64,000 nucleotides of DNA from Lentisphaera marina (GCF_028745505.1 NZ_JAQZZL010000002.1:1488001-1552000); one strand, 5' to 3'; positions 44,663-53,403 are shown, counted from the first letter of the stretch. Translations and numbers: made by a program. Notes: generated by a model not told the origin, from the sequence alone.

Positions 44663-45742
44663 TCATGATGCTTTTTTTAAAGCCTGTTTGTGGAGTGGTT
44701 CATAATTATCGCCACTGACCCAAAGTCGATGCATTAAAACAGCTAGCTTCCTAGCTATGGCTACTTTTGCTTTTTTTCTCCCCGCGCTACCACCTCGTGA
44801 GGCAATTCGATGTCCGTACCTCTTCAAATCAGAATCCGGGGATCTATCGCTAAAAATATGTTGAGCACAAATAACCAGTAATGATCTCAAGTACCTATCT
44901 CCATGCTTTGTTATTCTTAGTTGTTTATCTTTTTCTCCCGATTGGTCCCGCTTTGGAGTTAGGCCTAAAAAAGCACCTATATCACGACTCTTATTAAAAC
45001 GGGTTGGATCATCAATAGTTAAAACAAATGCCAAGGCAGTAACTGGTCCCACTCCAGGAATCTGCCGCAGGTGCTGAGCCTCGGGACAAGACTCTTCACT
45101 AATCAGTTCAATTCGATCATCCAACCTCTCTATTCGATCAGTCAGTTCTTGACATTCGTATAGCATCTCACCTAAAGTTGGCAATAAATCATCACTTACA
45201 TATTCATACATCTTTTCACTGAAACGATTAGCTTCGCACTTAGGGAGATCACTAACTCCTAAACTCTTTAGTATACCCCTTAATGAATTCATCGTTTGGG
45301 TTCGCATCTTCACAAAATGCTCACGAGCACGCAACACTGTAAGCATTTGCTGGGAGTCCATACTTCGGTGTTGAATGCCGTACAAAAGTGATGGATCCAT
45401 TCGGGCTACCCGTGCTATTTTTTCAGCGTCTTTTTCATCGCACTTATTCGTGCTGTCCCATATCATTCGGAGCTTACGAGCATTTGCTACAATTACATTG
45501 AAGCCCATACTTTTGAGTTTGCTCGATATCCATAAAGAGCTACTTCCTACTTCTAGAGCTACTCGGATTTTATGAGGGCGTTCATAATTCGAAAAATATA
45601 CACTTAACGATTCCAGATTATTTTCAATTTTTGCTTGTTCGACGATTTTACCTTCAGAATTTAAAACACAAATATCGTGTTTTTGATTTCCAAGATCCAT
45701 TCCAATTGTTATTTCAGGTACACTGATAGTAGTTTTAGGCAT
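44663..45742 (-). CDS. IS110-family transposase (DEDD recombinase)
   Basis: A 359-aa IS110-type recombinase: N-terminal RuvC-like DEDD domain (TIGMDLGNQKHDICVL; VALEVGSSSLWISSKL; DSTNKCDEKDAEKIARVA) and a C-terminal Transposase_20 domain (LRQIPGVGPVTALAFVL, GAFLGLTPKRDQSGEKDKQLRITKHGDRYLRSLL, SRGGSAGRKKAKVAIARKLAV with the likely catalytic Ser). IS110 elements insert using a bridge RNA encoded in non-coding sequence next to the gene; a stem-loop candidate lies just 5' of it. The element's exact ends are not determined. Confidence 0.93.
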   Translation of the reverse strand: MPKTTISVPEITIGMDLGNQKHDICVLNSEGKIVEQAKIENNLESLSVYFSNYERPHKIRVALEVGSSSLWISSKLKSMGFNVIVANARKLRMIWDSTNKCDEKDAEKIARVARMDPSLLYGIQHRSMDSQQMLTVLRAREHFVKMRTQTMNSLRGILKSLGVSDLPKCEANRFSEKMYEYVSDDLLPTLGEMLYECQELTDRIERLDDRIELISEESCPEAQHLRQIPGVGPVTALAFVLTIDDPTRFNKSRDIGAFLGLTPKRDQSGEKDKQLRITKHGDRYLRSLLVICAQHIFSDRSPDSDLKRYGHRIASRGGSAGRKKAKVAIARKLAVLMHRLWVSGDNYEPLHKQALKKAS

Positions 45743-45862
45743 GGCAGTTCTCCGTTAATTTTGGTCGTAACTTAATTAATGTCAGGCAAGGTCTGCTAGC
45801 AAGTGGACTTTGCCGAGGGCTGCCTTCTCATACTATCTTGGCAAACAGTTCAAAAGAATTAA
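45743..45862 (-). ncRNA. candidate IS110 bridge RNA region
   Basis: About 120 non-coding bases between the transposase start and tRNA-Cys. On the plus strand GGCAAGGTC (45785-45793) pairs with GACTTTGCC (45806-45814), one mismatch-type G-T pair, around a loop containing the palindrome TGCTAGCA. IS110-group elements encode their bridge RNA upstream of the transposase, so position and shape fit, but the guide loops were not assigned. Confidence 0.35.
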
Positions 45863-45934
45863 AGAGCGTTGGGAGAATCGAACTCCCCTTTCTGGTTTTG
45901 CAGACCAGCACCTAAACCACTCGGCCAAACGCTC
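45863..45934 (-). tRNA. tRNA-Cys (GCA)
   Basis: On the minus strand the acceptor GAGCGTT pairs with AACGCTC, the anticodon arm CTGGT-CTGCAAA-ACCAG gives GCA, and the T arm is GGGAG-TTCGATT-CTCCC. Last of three adjacent tRNA genes. Confidence 0.95.
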
Positions 45935-45937
45935 AAA

Positions 45938-46008
45938 CTACTCTGTCGGGATTTGAACCTGAACTTCCTCAGTCAAAGTGAGGCGTGCTACCTTTACACT
46001 ACAGAGCA
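45938..46008 (-). tRNA. tRNA-Gln (TTG)
   Basis: On the minus strand TGCTCTG pairs with CAGAGTA (U1-A72 as expected for Gln), the anticodon arm CCTCA-CTTTGAC-TGAGG gives TTG, and the T loop is TTCAAAT. Three bases from tRNA-Cys. Confidence 0.93.
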
Positions 46009-46012
46009 TTAG

Positions 46013-46085
46013 CACTCACGGCTGGACTTGAACCAGCAACATCCGGATTAACAGTCCGGCGGTCTACCAATTGACCTACATGAGT
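46013..46085 (-). tRNA. tRNA-Asn (GTT)
   Basis: On the minus strand ACTCATG pairs with CGTGAGT, the anticodon arm CCGGA-CTGTTAA-TCCGG gives GTT, and the T arm is GCTGG-TTCAAGT-CCAGC. First gene of the Asn-Gln-Cys cluster; its promoter should lie in 46086-46165. Confidence 0.95.
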
Positions 46086-46164
46086 ATGTTTTTAATTGAG
46101 ATCTCCTTTGTTTTGATTTGTGATAAATGATTTACTTGGTATCAAATTTTGCCTGTTAGACAAT

Positions 46165-46198
46165 AAAAAAGCCCCGGATCGCAAACGATCCGGGGCTT
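46165..46198 (-). terminator. strong terminator upstream of the tRNA cluster
   Basis: AAGCCCCGGATCG, 4-base loop, CGATCCGGGGCTT: a perfect 13-bp stem with a T run on the minus strand. It ends a minus-strand transcript that comes from 46.2 kb or beyond, not the tRNA transcript. Confidence 0.93.
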
Positions 46199-46225
46199 CA
46201 AATTGGGGGTGATTAAATTAATTAA

Positions 46226-46300
46226 TCACGACAGAACAAAGCATCCAGATCCCTCGCCGGGATTGGTCTGACAATTATTCTGCTGTTGACATCTCAACAT
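46226..46300 (-). CDS. possible 24-residue cysteine-containing peptide
   Basis: ATG at 46300 with AAGGA ten bases upstream opens a 24-codon frame with three Cys and three Gln in a row near the start, Gly-rich toward the end, and a stop 28 bases before the strong terminator. Short frames arise easily by chance and I recognise no homologue. The DNA inside also forms a hairpin (46245-46266), so an untranslated RNA is an equal alternative. Confidence 0.25.
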   Translation of the reverse strand: MLRCQQQNNCQTNPGEGSGCFVLS

Positions 46301-46389
46301 TATTTTTTAATCCTTAAAATTGTTTAATTCACTATGAATTTCTTTACTCATAAAACCCAAACAGATGATTATCAAGTCTGTTTTTATTT

Positions 46390-46397
46390 TTTTATGA
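46390..46397. repeat. IS256 target-site duplication, left
   Basis: TTTTATGA; the same 8 bases occur directly after the other end at 47792-47799. Confidence 0.92.
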
Positions 46398-47791
46398 GAT
46401 AGAGTCCCGTTGTTTCTGTAAATTGGTGTTGACCAATTTTAGTTAAACAGACAGATAAACTCTTTTTGTAGCTATCCAGGTTTCATCTAATTCCATAAGA
46501 ATAGCGGACGCTAATCTAAGCAGTGAAGCTTCATTTGGGAAAATAGACACGGTTCTAGTTCGCCTTAGAATTTCTCGATTCTGTCTTTCAATCATATTGG
46601 TGGTTCTCAGTTTTGTCCAACAAGAACGATCTAAATCAAATACAGAAAAGCCTTCAGGAAGTGCGGATTCCATCCATTCAGATAATTGAGAAGCACTGTT
46701 TTCATACTTTAAGCAAGTAAGCTTTAAAAGTCTTTCGGCGTCCTGTTTTGAAGGGGTATTAAAGATATCTCGAATGTCTTGTGCAACTTCTGAACGCATC
46801 GCTTTCTTAGGCACATAAGCCCCCGCATTCTGCTGTAAATGAAATTGACACCTCTGCCATGGGATTGACCCAAAGACAGTTGTTAAAGCGGCTTTCAGTC
46901 CCGAATGACTGTCGCTCGTGATCATCTTAAGACCATGAAGTCCTCGAGCATTCAATGATAGGAAAAAGTTTCTCCAATGAACCTCAGCTTCACTTAAAGA
47001 GACACTTGTACCTAAAACTGAGCGTTTTCCTGATTCATCTATCCCATAAGCAATTAACAAAGCACAATCTCGAACAGTCTTATCTACTCTAACTTTTTCG
47101 TATCTCGCATCCACCAAAAGGTAATGATATTTCCCTAAAGGACGGTTACGCCACTTTTCTAAGCTTTCATCTAGCTCAGATACAACTCGTGACACCTGTG
47201 ATTTACTCACGGAAAGACCACACATTTTCTCTAGAAGTTTCGTGACTTTTCTTGTCGAAGTTCCCTGAATATAACTCTCGGCCATAGCTGTCATCAAAGC
47301 TCGCTCACTTCGTAAGCCTTTTTCTAAAGAACTTGGATAAAAATCGATTTCACCTCTGACTTGAGGAATGTTGAGCTTCATTGCTCCAAGTCGAGTGTTT
47401 ACGGTTTTGTTTTTATAGCCATTAGCATAACCTAAGCGATTTTCATTGCGTTCATATGGAGCAGCATCAAGAGAATTACTTCTCTCTACTTTCATCGCTT
47501 CATTTAGTAATACTCTCATAGCTTCAAGCATTCCGCTTTCGCCGTTTTCTGTGACTTGGTGGATCATTTCTAATAAGACACTACTGTTCTCGTGTGTAGA
47601 GTGGTGCATAATAATTCCTTGTGGGTTGTTTTGGTGCAACACCACTCTGCATCTTCTTTACCCCGAGTTACAAACAACTTCCTCAATTTCGCTCCGACGA
47701 GAAAGTTCCCATTCTCGCGAAGTCTCGGAAGCTATTCATAACTCTTAAAGTAGAGCTATAGCAGAATTTACAGAAAATTTGGGACACTACC
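46398..47791 (-). mobile_element. IS256-family insertion sequence
   Basis: Bounded by imperfect inverted repeats starting GATAGAGTCCC (left) and, on the complement, GGTAGTGTCCC (right), both containing TTTCTGTAAATT. Flanked by an exact 8-bp duplication TTTTATGA, the size expected for IS256. The intact transposase and clean duplication suggest a recent insertion. Confidence 0.95.
46443..47609 (-). CDS. IS256-family (mutator-type) transposase
   Basis: A 388-aa transposase: N-terminal RLGYANGYKNKTVNTRLGAMKLNIPQVR, TRKVTKLLEKMCGLSVSKSQVSRV, LLVDARYEKVR (first Asp), GLKMITSDSHSGLKAAL (second Asp), WQRCQFHLQQN, and the C-terminal Glu region WTKLRTTNMIERQNREILRRTR. ATG 47609 is chosen because AAGGA lies just upstream; the frame start at 47645 lacks one. 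Confidence 0.94.
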   Translation of the reverse strand: MHHSTHENSSVLLEMIHQVTENGESGMLEAMRVLLNEAMKVERSNSLDAAPYERNENRLGYANGYKNKTVNTRLGAMKLNIPQVRGEIDFYPSSLEKGLRSERALMTAMAESYIQGTSTRKVTKLLEKMCGLSVSKSQVSRVVSELDESLEKWRNRPLGKYHYLLVDARYEKVRVDKTVRDCALLIAYGIDESGKRSVLGTSVSLSEAEVHWRNFFLSLNARGLHGLKMITSDSHSGLKAALTTVFGSIPWQRCQFHLQQNAGAYVPKKAMRSEVAQDIRDIFNTPSKQDAERLLKLTCLKYENSASQLSEWMESALPEGFSVFDLDRSCWTKLRTTNMIERQNREILRRTRTVSIFPNEASLLRLASAILMELDETWIATKRVYLSV

Positions 47792-47879
47792 TTTTATGAC
47801 ACAAAGTTGGATGATCAACTAACTAGCCTAAAGGCTAAATATATATCACTTAGTTGGAGTGTTTTTAGAAATTGCCAAA

Positions 47880-47899
47880 CTGGTGCTTGGCGTACCCAA
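47880..47899 (-). repeat. 20-bp inverted repeat, right copy
   Basis: Exact reverse complement of 43197-43216. A near-palindrome GCGGAGCT-GG-AGCTCCGC follows at 47922-47939. Confidence 0.9.
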
Positions 47900-47942
47900 G
47901 AGAATATTTTATAACTACAAAGCGGAGCTGGAGCTCCGCGGT

Positions 47943-48075
47943 CCGAATTAATACCTTGAGCGAAGCCATACCATGAGGACGTAGTCCGAATTAATACCTT
48001 GAGCGAAGCGATACCTTGAGGACGTAGTCCGAATTAATACCTTGAGCGAAGCGATACCTTGAGGACGTAGTCCGA
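47943..48075. repeat. 43-bp tandem repeat, three units
   Basis: Units 47943-47985, 47986-48028 and 48029-48071 plus the first bases of a fourth. Units 2 and 3 are identical; unit 1 has two substitutions. Each unit contains GGACGTAGTCC, a small palindrome. It abuts the 3' end of the GH5-like lipoprotein gene. No gene is seen in 47800-48078. Confidence 0.93.
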
Positions 48076-48078
48076 TAC

Positions 48079-50061
48079 TTATTTAACCACATACTTCCCT
48101 GGCTTAGCCATGAATTTGAGCGGTGAATTTTTTTCACTTTTCACTAGAACTTCCCTGCCCCTTTCTATACGATAAACCTGTACGTTAGGTGGCAAATCAA
48201 AGTCCAATTTCATAGCATGCTCTTTATGAAAAGTGAATTTATTGGAGAGCTGACGGCGGTATTTACTCATGTTGGAGTAATACTCCTTATTGCTGGAATA
48301 TGGCGGGTCATCATTCTTGGGTGCCTGACCATTTTCATTCAGCATTTTTCCTCCTGTAACCGGAGAGCGAACCCACTCAGTATCAGGCATAATTTCTATA
48401 GTTACTTCATCTTTATTTGAGCGATCAATAAAATAAAGTCCACTACCATAATATTTTACTAGTGGAGAACTTCCTAAACCAATAATTTCATCAAAGCCCC
48501 TAGCTACTTTTTGCGAAGTCAGCAAATGTTTTGTGTATGAATCTGGCATATCCCCTGAATAAATAAGGCTTTCATCATCTGCGTAAGCAGAAGTAAGGTG
48601 CTTAAAATCCAAAGCGGTATTTTTGAAATAATCAGCATCCTCAGCACTAGTCGTAAATTGCTGATAAAGAGGCGTATCTCTAAAAATTTTACCAGCGGCA
48701 ATAAAAGAAGCAGACTTAGCAGGCGTCCCTTTAAGACTCAGCATGTGTTGTGCGGCAGCATAGTTGATAAGTCTTGGTGGAATATAAGTCCACATTGTCG
48801 CAATTTGAGCCCCCTGAGCACGGAAGTATTTTGCCATAGCAGGGTACATGTAAGACGTCATTGTCGCATGAAGCTCCCATTCATATATGAAATGAGCTTT
48901 TTTGCGGAATTCGCTACTGTTAGCCCAGCCCTGATGAATTAGGCTATTATAAGCTTCGTTGAGATAGGGTAGTGAGTTAGTCACTTTATCCATTTTTCTC
49001 AGGTCTTTCTTTGGGTCGTGAACGTATTGATAAACCACACTCTGAGTTGGATAGGTAGAAAAACTCACTGAAGGAATTTTTGACGACAAACTCGCTTGCC
49101 ATTCAGCGTCACTGCCCGCATGCTTCATAGCCTGAACCCATTTATGCGACCAACCTACTGGAGTCTTACAGCCTATGCCCTCGATGAAATTACACATACT
49201 ATCCAGGTAACCTTTCACCATATCGCGACGCCATAGCTGGAAGTTTTTATCGTTATTTTTCTTACCCTGCTTTTTCAACCACTTGGTGTAAACCTTATGA
49301 TATTTTGTGTCGGGCTTATCTTCATGAGGTGTTTCCGGCTCATTTACCAACTCAATCAGACAAAAAGCCGGGTCGTCGATCATGCGCACACCATCGAACT
49401 GATTTTTTTTGATCAGCATATTTTTGATGTAGTTTTGTGAGCGTTTAATAAAATCTTGATCACTGAACCACTCAGTTTGTTCAAGCAAACCACCATCTCG
49501 ATCTTCCAAAAGGGTTCCCCAAGCATTTTTTTTAGTAGCTCCGAGGTGATTTAAAAAAGCAAAATAATAATAGAGCTTACGCTTACGACATTCAGCCATG
49601 AGGTATTCGAGAATCTTAAGATTATCCGACTGCTTCAATGAGCCATCAAAATTCGCTAGTTCATGAGGTGAAAGATGCACACGAACCACGTCGCAACCGA
49701 GCTTTTCAATTTCATCTAAACCTTCATCAATAATGCGATAATATTTTGGTGAATCAAATTCATTCCAATCGAGGATTCCTGCTTTAACAAAGCGATTCAT
49801 ACAGTAATTGAGCGAGACCTGATAATTCACTCCCCAAAGACTAACATCACTGCCATCTTCATAGACGAAACGACCATTTTTCACATAAATTCTTTGAAGT
49901 TCTTTTTCCTTAGGGACTTCTTTTACAACTTTCTGAGTTTTCTTTTCAGTAAGTTCCTGAGTTTTCTTTTCGATAGTTTTTGTGGACTGTGGAAGCTTAA
50001 TCCTCTGCTCACAGGATGTAAATATAAATAAACTAAGAAAACTAAAAACAAGTAATTTCAT
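48079..50061 (-). CDS. GH5-like glycoside hydrolase, lipoprotein
   Basis: A 660-aa probable surface or periplasmic polysaccharide hydrolase. The N-terminus ends in a lipobox (IFTSC, Cys17), followed by a charged linker (about 20-55) and a TIM-barrel enzyme beginning NGRFVYEDGSDVSLWGVNYQ. LVNEPETPHED (NEP at 240-242) is the acid/base motif of the GH5/clan A fold, and the later FIYEWELHA is a candidate nucleophile strand. A beta-rich C-terminal domain follows. It is paralogous to the gene at 51741-53402. A 158-base gap separates it from the sulfatase upstream, so it may have an extra promoter. Confidence 0.75.
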   Translation of the reverse strand: MKLLVFSFLSLFIFTSCEQRIKLPQSTKTIEKKTQELTEKKTQKVVKEVPKEKELQRIYVKNGRFVYEDGSDVSLWGVNYQVSLNYCMNRFVKAGILDWNEFDSPKYYRIIDEGLDEIEKLGCDVVRVHLSPHELANFDGSLKQSDNLKILEYLMAECRKRKLYYYFAFLNHLGATKKNAWGTLLEDRDGGLLEQTEWFSDQDFIKRSQNYIKNMLIKKNQFDGVRMIDDPAFCLIELVNEPETPHEDKPDTKYHKVYTKWLKKQGKKNNDKNFQLWRRDMVKGYLDSMCNFIEGIGCKTPVGWSHKWVQAMKHAGSDAEWQASLSSKIPSVSFSTYPTQSVVYQYVHDPKKDLRKMDKVTNSLPYLNEAYNSLIHQGWANSSEFRKKAHFIYEWELHATMTSYMYPAMAKYFRAQGAQIATMWTYIPPRLINYAAAQHMLSLKGTPAKSASFIAAGKIFRDTPLYQQFTTSAEDADYFKNTALDFKHLTSAYADDESLIYSGDMPDSYTKHLLTSQKVARGFDEIIGLGSSPLVKYYGSGLYFIDRSNKDEVTIEIMPDTEWVRSPVTGGKMLNENGQAPKNDDPPYSSNKEYYSNMSKYRRQLSNKFTFHKEHAMKLDFDLPPNVQVYRIERGREVLVKSEKNSPLKFMAKPGKYVVK

Positions 50062-50219
50062 TTCACGACCAACATTTAGATATTTTTACCACAGAGGGCA
50101 CTGAGCTCACTGAGGTTGATTTAATATTTATTATTAATTTTAGCATTTCATCAAATTCCTTTTGCAGAACAGCTATCTGTACCTACCTAAGAAATCTGTG
50201 GATTAAAAATCCAATGCAA

Positions 50220-51731
50220 TTATTCAGTAAATTCTCCGAAAGGGCGACCAATACTTTTCACGTAAGTAGAGAGCTGCTTTTGGAGCTGACGCATCTTTTT
50301 GGTGTACTCAGGATTTCTAGCTAAGTTACGCTCTTCCTTGGAGTCCTTGCGAAGGTCATATAGCTGATCTGGATCAACTATTCCACCGATATTATCGCGC
50401 GGTTGACCAAAGGGGTTTTTCTCCCAAAGAATTTTAAACGTACCCTTCTTCAAGTGCTCAGGAATAGTTCCACTTTGCGGAGGTATAAAACCGCGTTTAA
50501 GTGATTCTTTATTATAGCGAATAGCAATATATTTAAAGTCTTTGGTAATTACTCCTTTCGCAAAACCACTTTCAATGAGTATCGCCGATTTAAGCTCATC
50601 TGTTTCACCTCTCCAAACTGGCTGAATACTCATACCATCAATGATGGCGCCCTCAACTGGTTCAGCATTTGCGATATCTAAAAATGTCGCCGCCATATCA
50701 GTCACATCCACGAGCGTATCATTCTGAGTTTTAGCTTCGATAGCTTCTGGCCAACGGGCAATGAAAGGTATATTCGCACCTCTTTCGTAAGGTGATGCCT
50801 TTCCGTGATTTTGCTGATCGGAAAGGAAAATAATCAAGGTATTATCCATCTTGCCCTGAGCTTCTAACTTATCTAAAATAACGCCAACGCCGGCATCCAT
50901 CCAAGTAACCATTTCCTTCACCACATTGCGCCATTTAGCCGACTTATCGATAAACTTGCTGCGATCAGGCATAAGGCCAAAATGCTTCTCAGTGTAGCCC
51001 TGGGGAGTCATTCCCAAGCCAGCTGAATCAATGGGTTCGTGGGGGCCGTGAGCCACAGTAAAAGCCGTCCATAAAAAGAAAGGTTTTCCCTCTGGAACTT
51101 GATCAAGAAAATCCACTGCACCTTTGACTGTGTATTCCACATTATGGTGCTCTAAAGCCTTAGGGAAATGATCTAAATTACCGTCAGTGATGTACTCCGC
51201 ATAATCAAAACCGTACACATCTAGACGGCGGCGCAATTCATCCTGAACGGCTTTGAGCATCGCAATTACCTGAGGATCTTTTGGGTCGGCATCCTTGGGT
51301 ATTTTTTTCATCAAAGCTGCAAATTCTTTATCCAAGTCATTATGCCATTTCCCTGTAGCACCAGTGAAGTAACCGGCTTTTCGAAGAGCCTGAACCACCG
51401 TGCGATCCGTTTCACAAAAGGAGGAGCCATTGCGAATAGATGCATGACGAGTGAGGGGTCCATAAATCCAGTTTTTGCAGCGACTGGCGTAAGAGGCCGT
51501 CAAACAACTGTATCGTGCAGGCACACAGAGCGTCGCAGTGGTGTAAGCACGGTTGTGAACCACACCCTCGTTAGCTAGGCGATCGATATTTGGTGTTGAG
51601 TACTTACTGCCATACGCGCCAATACTATCTTTATTTTGATCATCGGTTATGAGAACCAAAATGTTTGGACGAGTATCCTCTGCCGTAAGACCTAGTACAA
51701 AAAGAAAAACAAATGCGGTAAATAACTTCAT
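50220..51731 (-). CDS. secreted sulfatase with CVPAR site
   Basis: A 503-aa S1 sulfatase: signal peptide to about residue 17, ITDDQNKDSIGAYG, formylglycine site CVPARYSCLTA (Cys69), ATGKWHND, FLSDQQNHGKASPYERGANIPFIARWP and C-terminal QLYDLRKDSKEERNLARNPEYT. The second Cys four residues after the site is unusual beside the consensus. Lies 9 bases downstream of the cytosolic GH5-like gene in the operon that starts with the sulfatase at 55242. Confidence 0.92.
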   Translation of the reverse strand: MKLFTAFVFLFVLGLTAEDTRPNILVLITDDQNKDSIGAYGSKYSTPNIDRLANEGVVHNRAYTTATLCVPARYSCLTASYASRCKNWIYGPLTRHASIRNGSSFCETDRTVVQALRKAGYFTGATGKWHNDLDKEFAALMKKIPKDADPKDPQVIAMLKAVQDELRRRLDVYGFDYAEYITDGNLDHFPKALEHHNVEYTVKGAVDFLDQVPEGKPFFLWTAFTVAHGPHEPIDSAGLGMTPQGYTEKHFGLMPDRSKFIDKSAKWRNVVKEMVTWMDAGVGVILDKLEAQGKMDNTLIIFLSDQQNHGKASPYERGANIPFIARWPEAIEAKTQNDTLVDVTDMAATFLDIANAEPVEGAIIDGMSIQPVWRGETDELKSAILIESGFAKGVITKDFKYIAIRYNKESLKRGFIPPQSGTIPEHLKKGTFKILWEKNPFGQPRDNIGGIVDPDQLYDLRKDSKEERNLARNPEYTKKMRQLQKQLSTYVKSIGRPFGEFTE

Positions 51732-51740
51732 ATAGGCTCC

Positions 51741-53402
51741 CTAAAAATTGATTGAGTAAGTTCCTGGAGCAGCGTTAAACCTTATGGGGTTACGTCCAGG
51801 TAATTTGAGTTCAAAAGGAAATTCAGTTTGATAATCCAGCTCCGTTACAATTCCTCCATCGGTGTGCCATTCACAGGGATTGCGGACGAATTCTGCATGA
51901 GGGTAAATTTCTATGTCTACTGATTCTTCATTAACATCGATAAAATAAAGCCCCCCACCCTCATAATTAACAAGTGGTGATGAACCAAAACCAATAATTT
52001 CTCTTAAGTCCTCTGATGGTAAGATCCCACACCAATCATTGTTACCAACACTAGCATAAACCCCACCGCGACTCATGAGACAGGAATCTGTTTCTCTCGA
52101 AAGAGCAAAACCACTAAAGCAGTCATCTTTGTCGCTGAAAATCTCAAAATTTGATCCACGATCCAGAGTTCTAAACACATTGCCGGCAATCATATAACTC
52201 AAAGCTTTTTTAGGTGTAGTCTTGAGATTAAGAACGTGGGAGCCACCTAAATACTGAGCATAAATATTAAAAGTATGAGTCCAACACATGGCCATTTGAA
52301 CACCTAAAGAACGAAAGAGTTTTGCAATGGCTGGATGTAAGTAAGCACTCTTGGGGTTATACATGGTTTCAAACTCATAAACAACTTTTGCTTTGTTCGC
52401 AAATTGCGGACTTCGCAACCAGCCTAAGTGATCAAAATCTTCATAACAAAATTTGAGGAAAGGCAAGTAATTACGATCGCTCATATCCGCGGGGTGTTCC
52501 ACAAAGGGAGCTGCCACATCATCCTGACCAGGGTATAGACAAAATGCCAATGCATCAGCTTTTGAATCTGCGATCCCCGCAAAAACATCTTTTCTTGAAT
52601 CGATCATTCTCGGCCAATTACAGTTCCAAATTACTGGCTGCTGAGCGCCCTCCGATCTGAGTAAATCGTGGAGTCCGTCGATGTAATCTCGAACGACTTC
52701 GCGACGGTATTTGGCATAGTAAACATCGTTGAAAGGAAAATCATTATTTTGGAGCCAGTCAAAGAAAAGTTTCTTTTGCTTAACACTTTCATTCATTTGC
52801 TGAAAAGTCATGTACTCGGGTTCATTAATCAGACCCCAAACAGCGACAACAGGATCGTCTTTAAGCTTGATCCCAGTATAGGGATTTTCATAATTGATTA
52901 ATTGACGAACCATATTGTGAGTACACTCAACGATTTCCGGATCAAAGATCCACTCTTCTCTTGTTGAATTAGCCACGAAGGATTCTTTAATTAATGTAAA
53001 ATCCATGTGATTGATAAAAGTCAGATAAACATAAACACCGTTTTCCCGTGCCTTGGCAATGGTGTAGGCCAACATATCCAACCACATATTGTGAACAAGG
53101 TTGCCTTTAGCATCAGAAAAATCTGCCGGGGTTAAATGACAACGGATAACGTCGCTAGCCATTTTTTTCATATCGGCAAAGCCATCGTCACACATATCCT
53201 GCATGACCTCCAAAGTCATGGGAATACCTGCATGCTCCATGCGAAATTTATATTCCCAATAAAGATTTGGCTGAAAGTTATGCCCCCAAAGAGTTACCTC
53301 ATCACCATTTTCGTAGCGAAGAACCCCCTCCTCTACTTTCATGAACATGAAGTCTTTTTGAAAATTTTTCAGGAACTCGTCCTCAATCATCACTGCTTCC
53401 AT
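51741..53402 (-). CDS. GH5-like glycoside hydrolase, no signal peptide
   Basis: A 553-aa paralogue of the lipoprotein at 48079-50061: EGVLRYENGDEVTLWGHNFQPNLYWEYKF, LINEPEYMTF (NEP at 193-195), VVYEFETMYNPKSAYLHPAIAKLF and a similar C-terminal region with EIIGFGSSPLVNYEGGGLYFID. It lacks any visible signal peptide, so it may act on imported oligosaccharides in the cytoplasm, or be misannotated at its start, though no better upstream start exists within the operon spacing. One base separates it from the upstream sulfatase stop; AAAGGGG is its ribosome site. Confidence 0.75.
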   Translation of the reverse strand: MEAVMIEDEFLKNFQKDFMFMKVEEGVLRYENGDEVTLWGHNFQPNLYWEYKFRMEHAGIPMTLEVMQDMCDDGFADMKKMASDVIRCHLTPADFSDAKGNLVHNMWLDMLAYTIAKARENGVYVYLTFINHMDFTLIKESFVANSTREEWIFDPEIVECTHNMVRQLINYENPYTGIKLKDDPVVAVWGLINEPEYMTFQQMNESVKQKKLFFDWLQNNDFPFNDVYYAKYRREVVRDYIDGLHDLLRSEGAQQPVIWNCNWPRMIDSRKDVFAGIADSKADALAFCLYPGQDDVAAPFVEHPADMSDRNYLPFLKFCYEDFDHLGWLRSPQFANKAKVVYEFETMYNPKSAYLHPAIAKLFRSLGVQMAMCWTHTFNIYAQYLGGSHVLNLKTTPKKALSYMIAGNVFRTLDRGSNFEIFSDKDDCFSGFALSRETDSCLMSRGGVYASVGNNDWCGILPSEDLREIIGFGSSPLVNYEGGGLYFIDVNEESVDIEIYPHAEFVRNPCEWHTDGGIVTELDYQTEFPFELKLPGRNPIRFNAAPGTYSINF

Positions 53403-53403
53403 A

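Noticed and set aside
47943-48075. CRISPR array
   Set aside because: The 43-bp units are directly contiguous with no spacers, and no cas gene is present.
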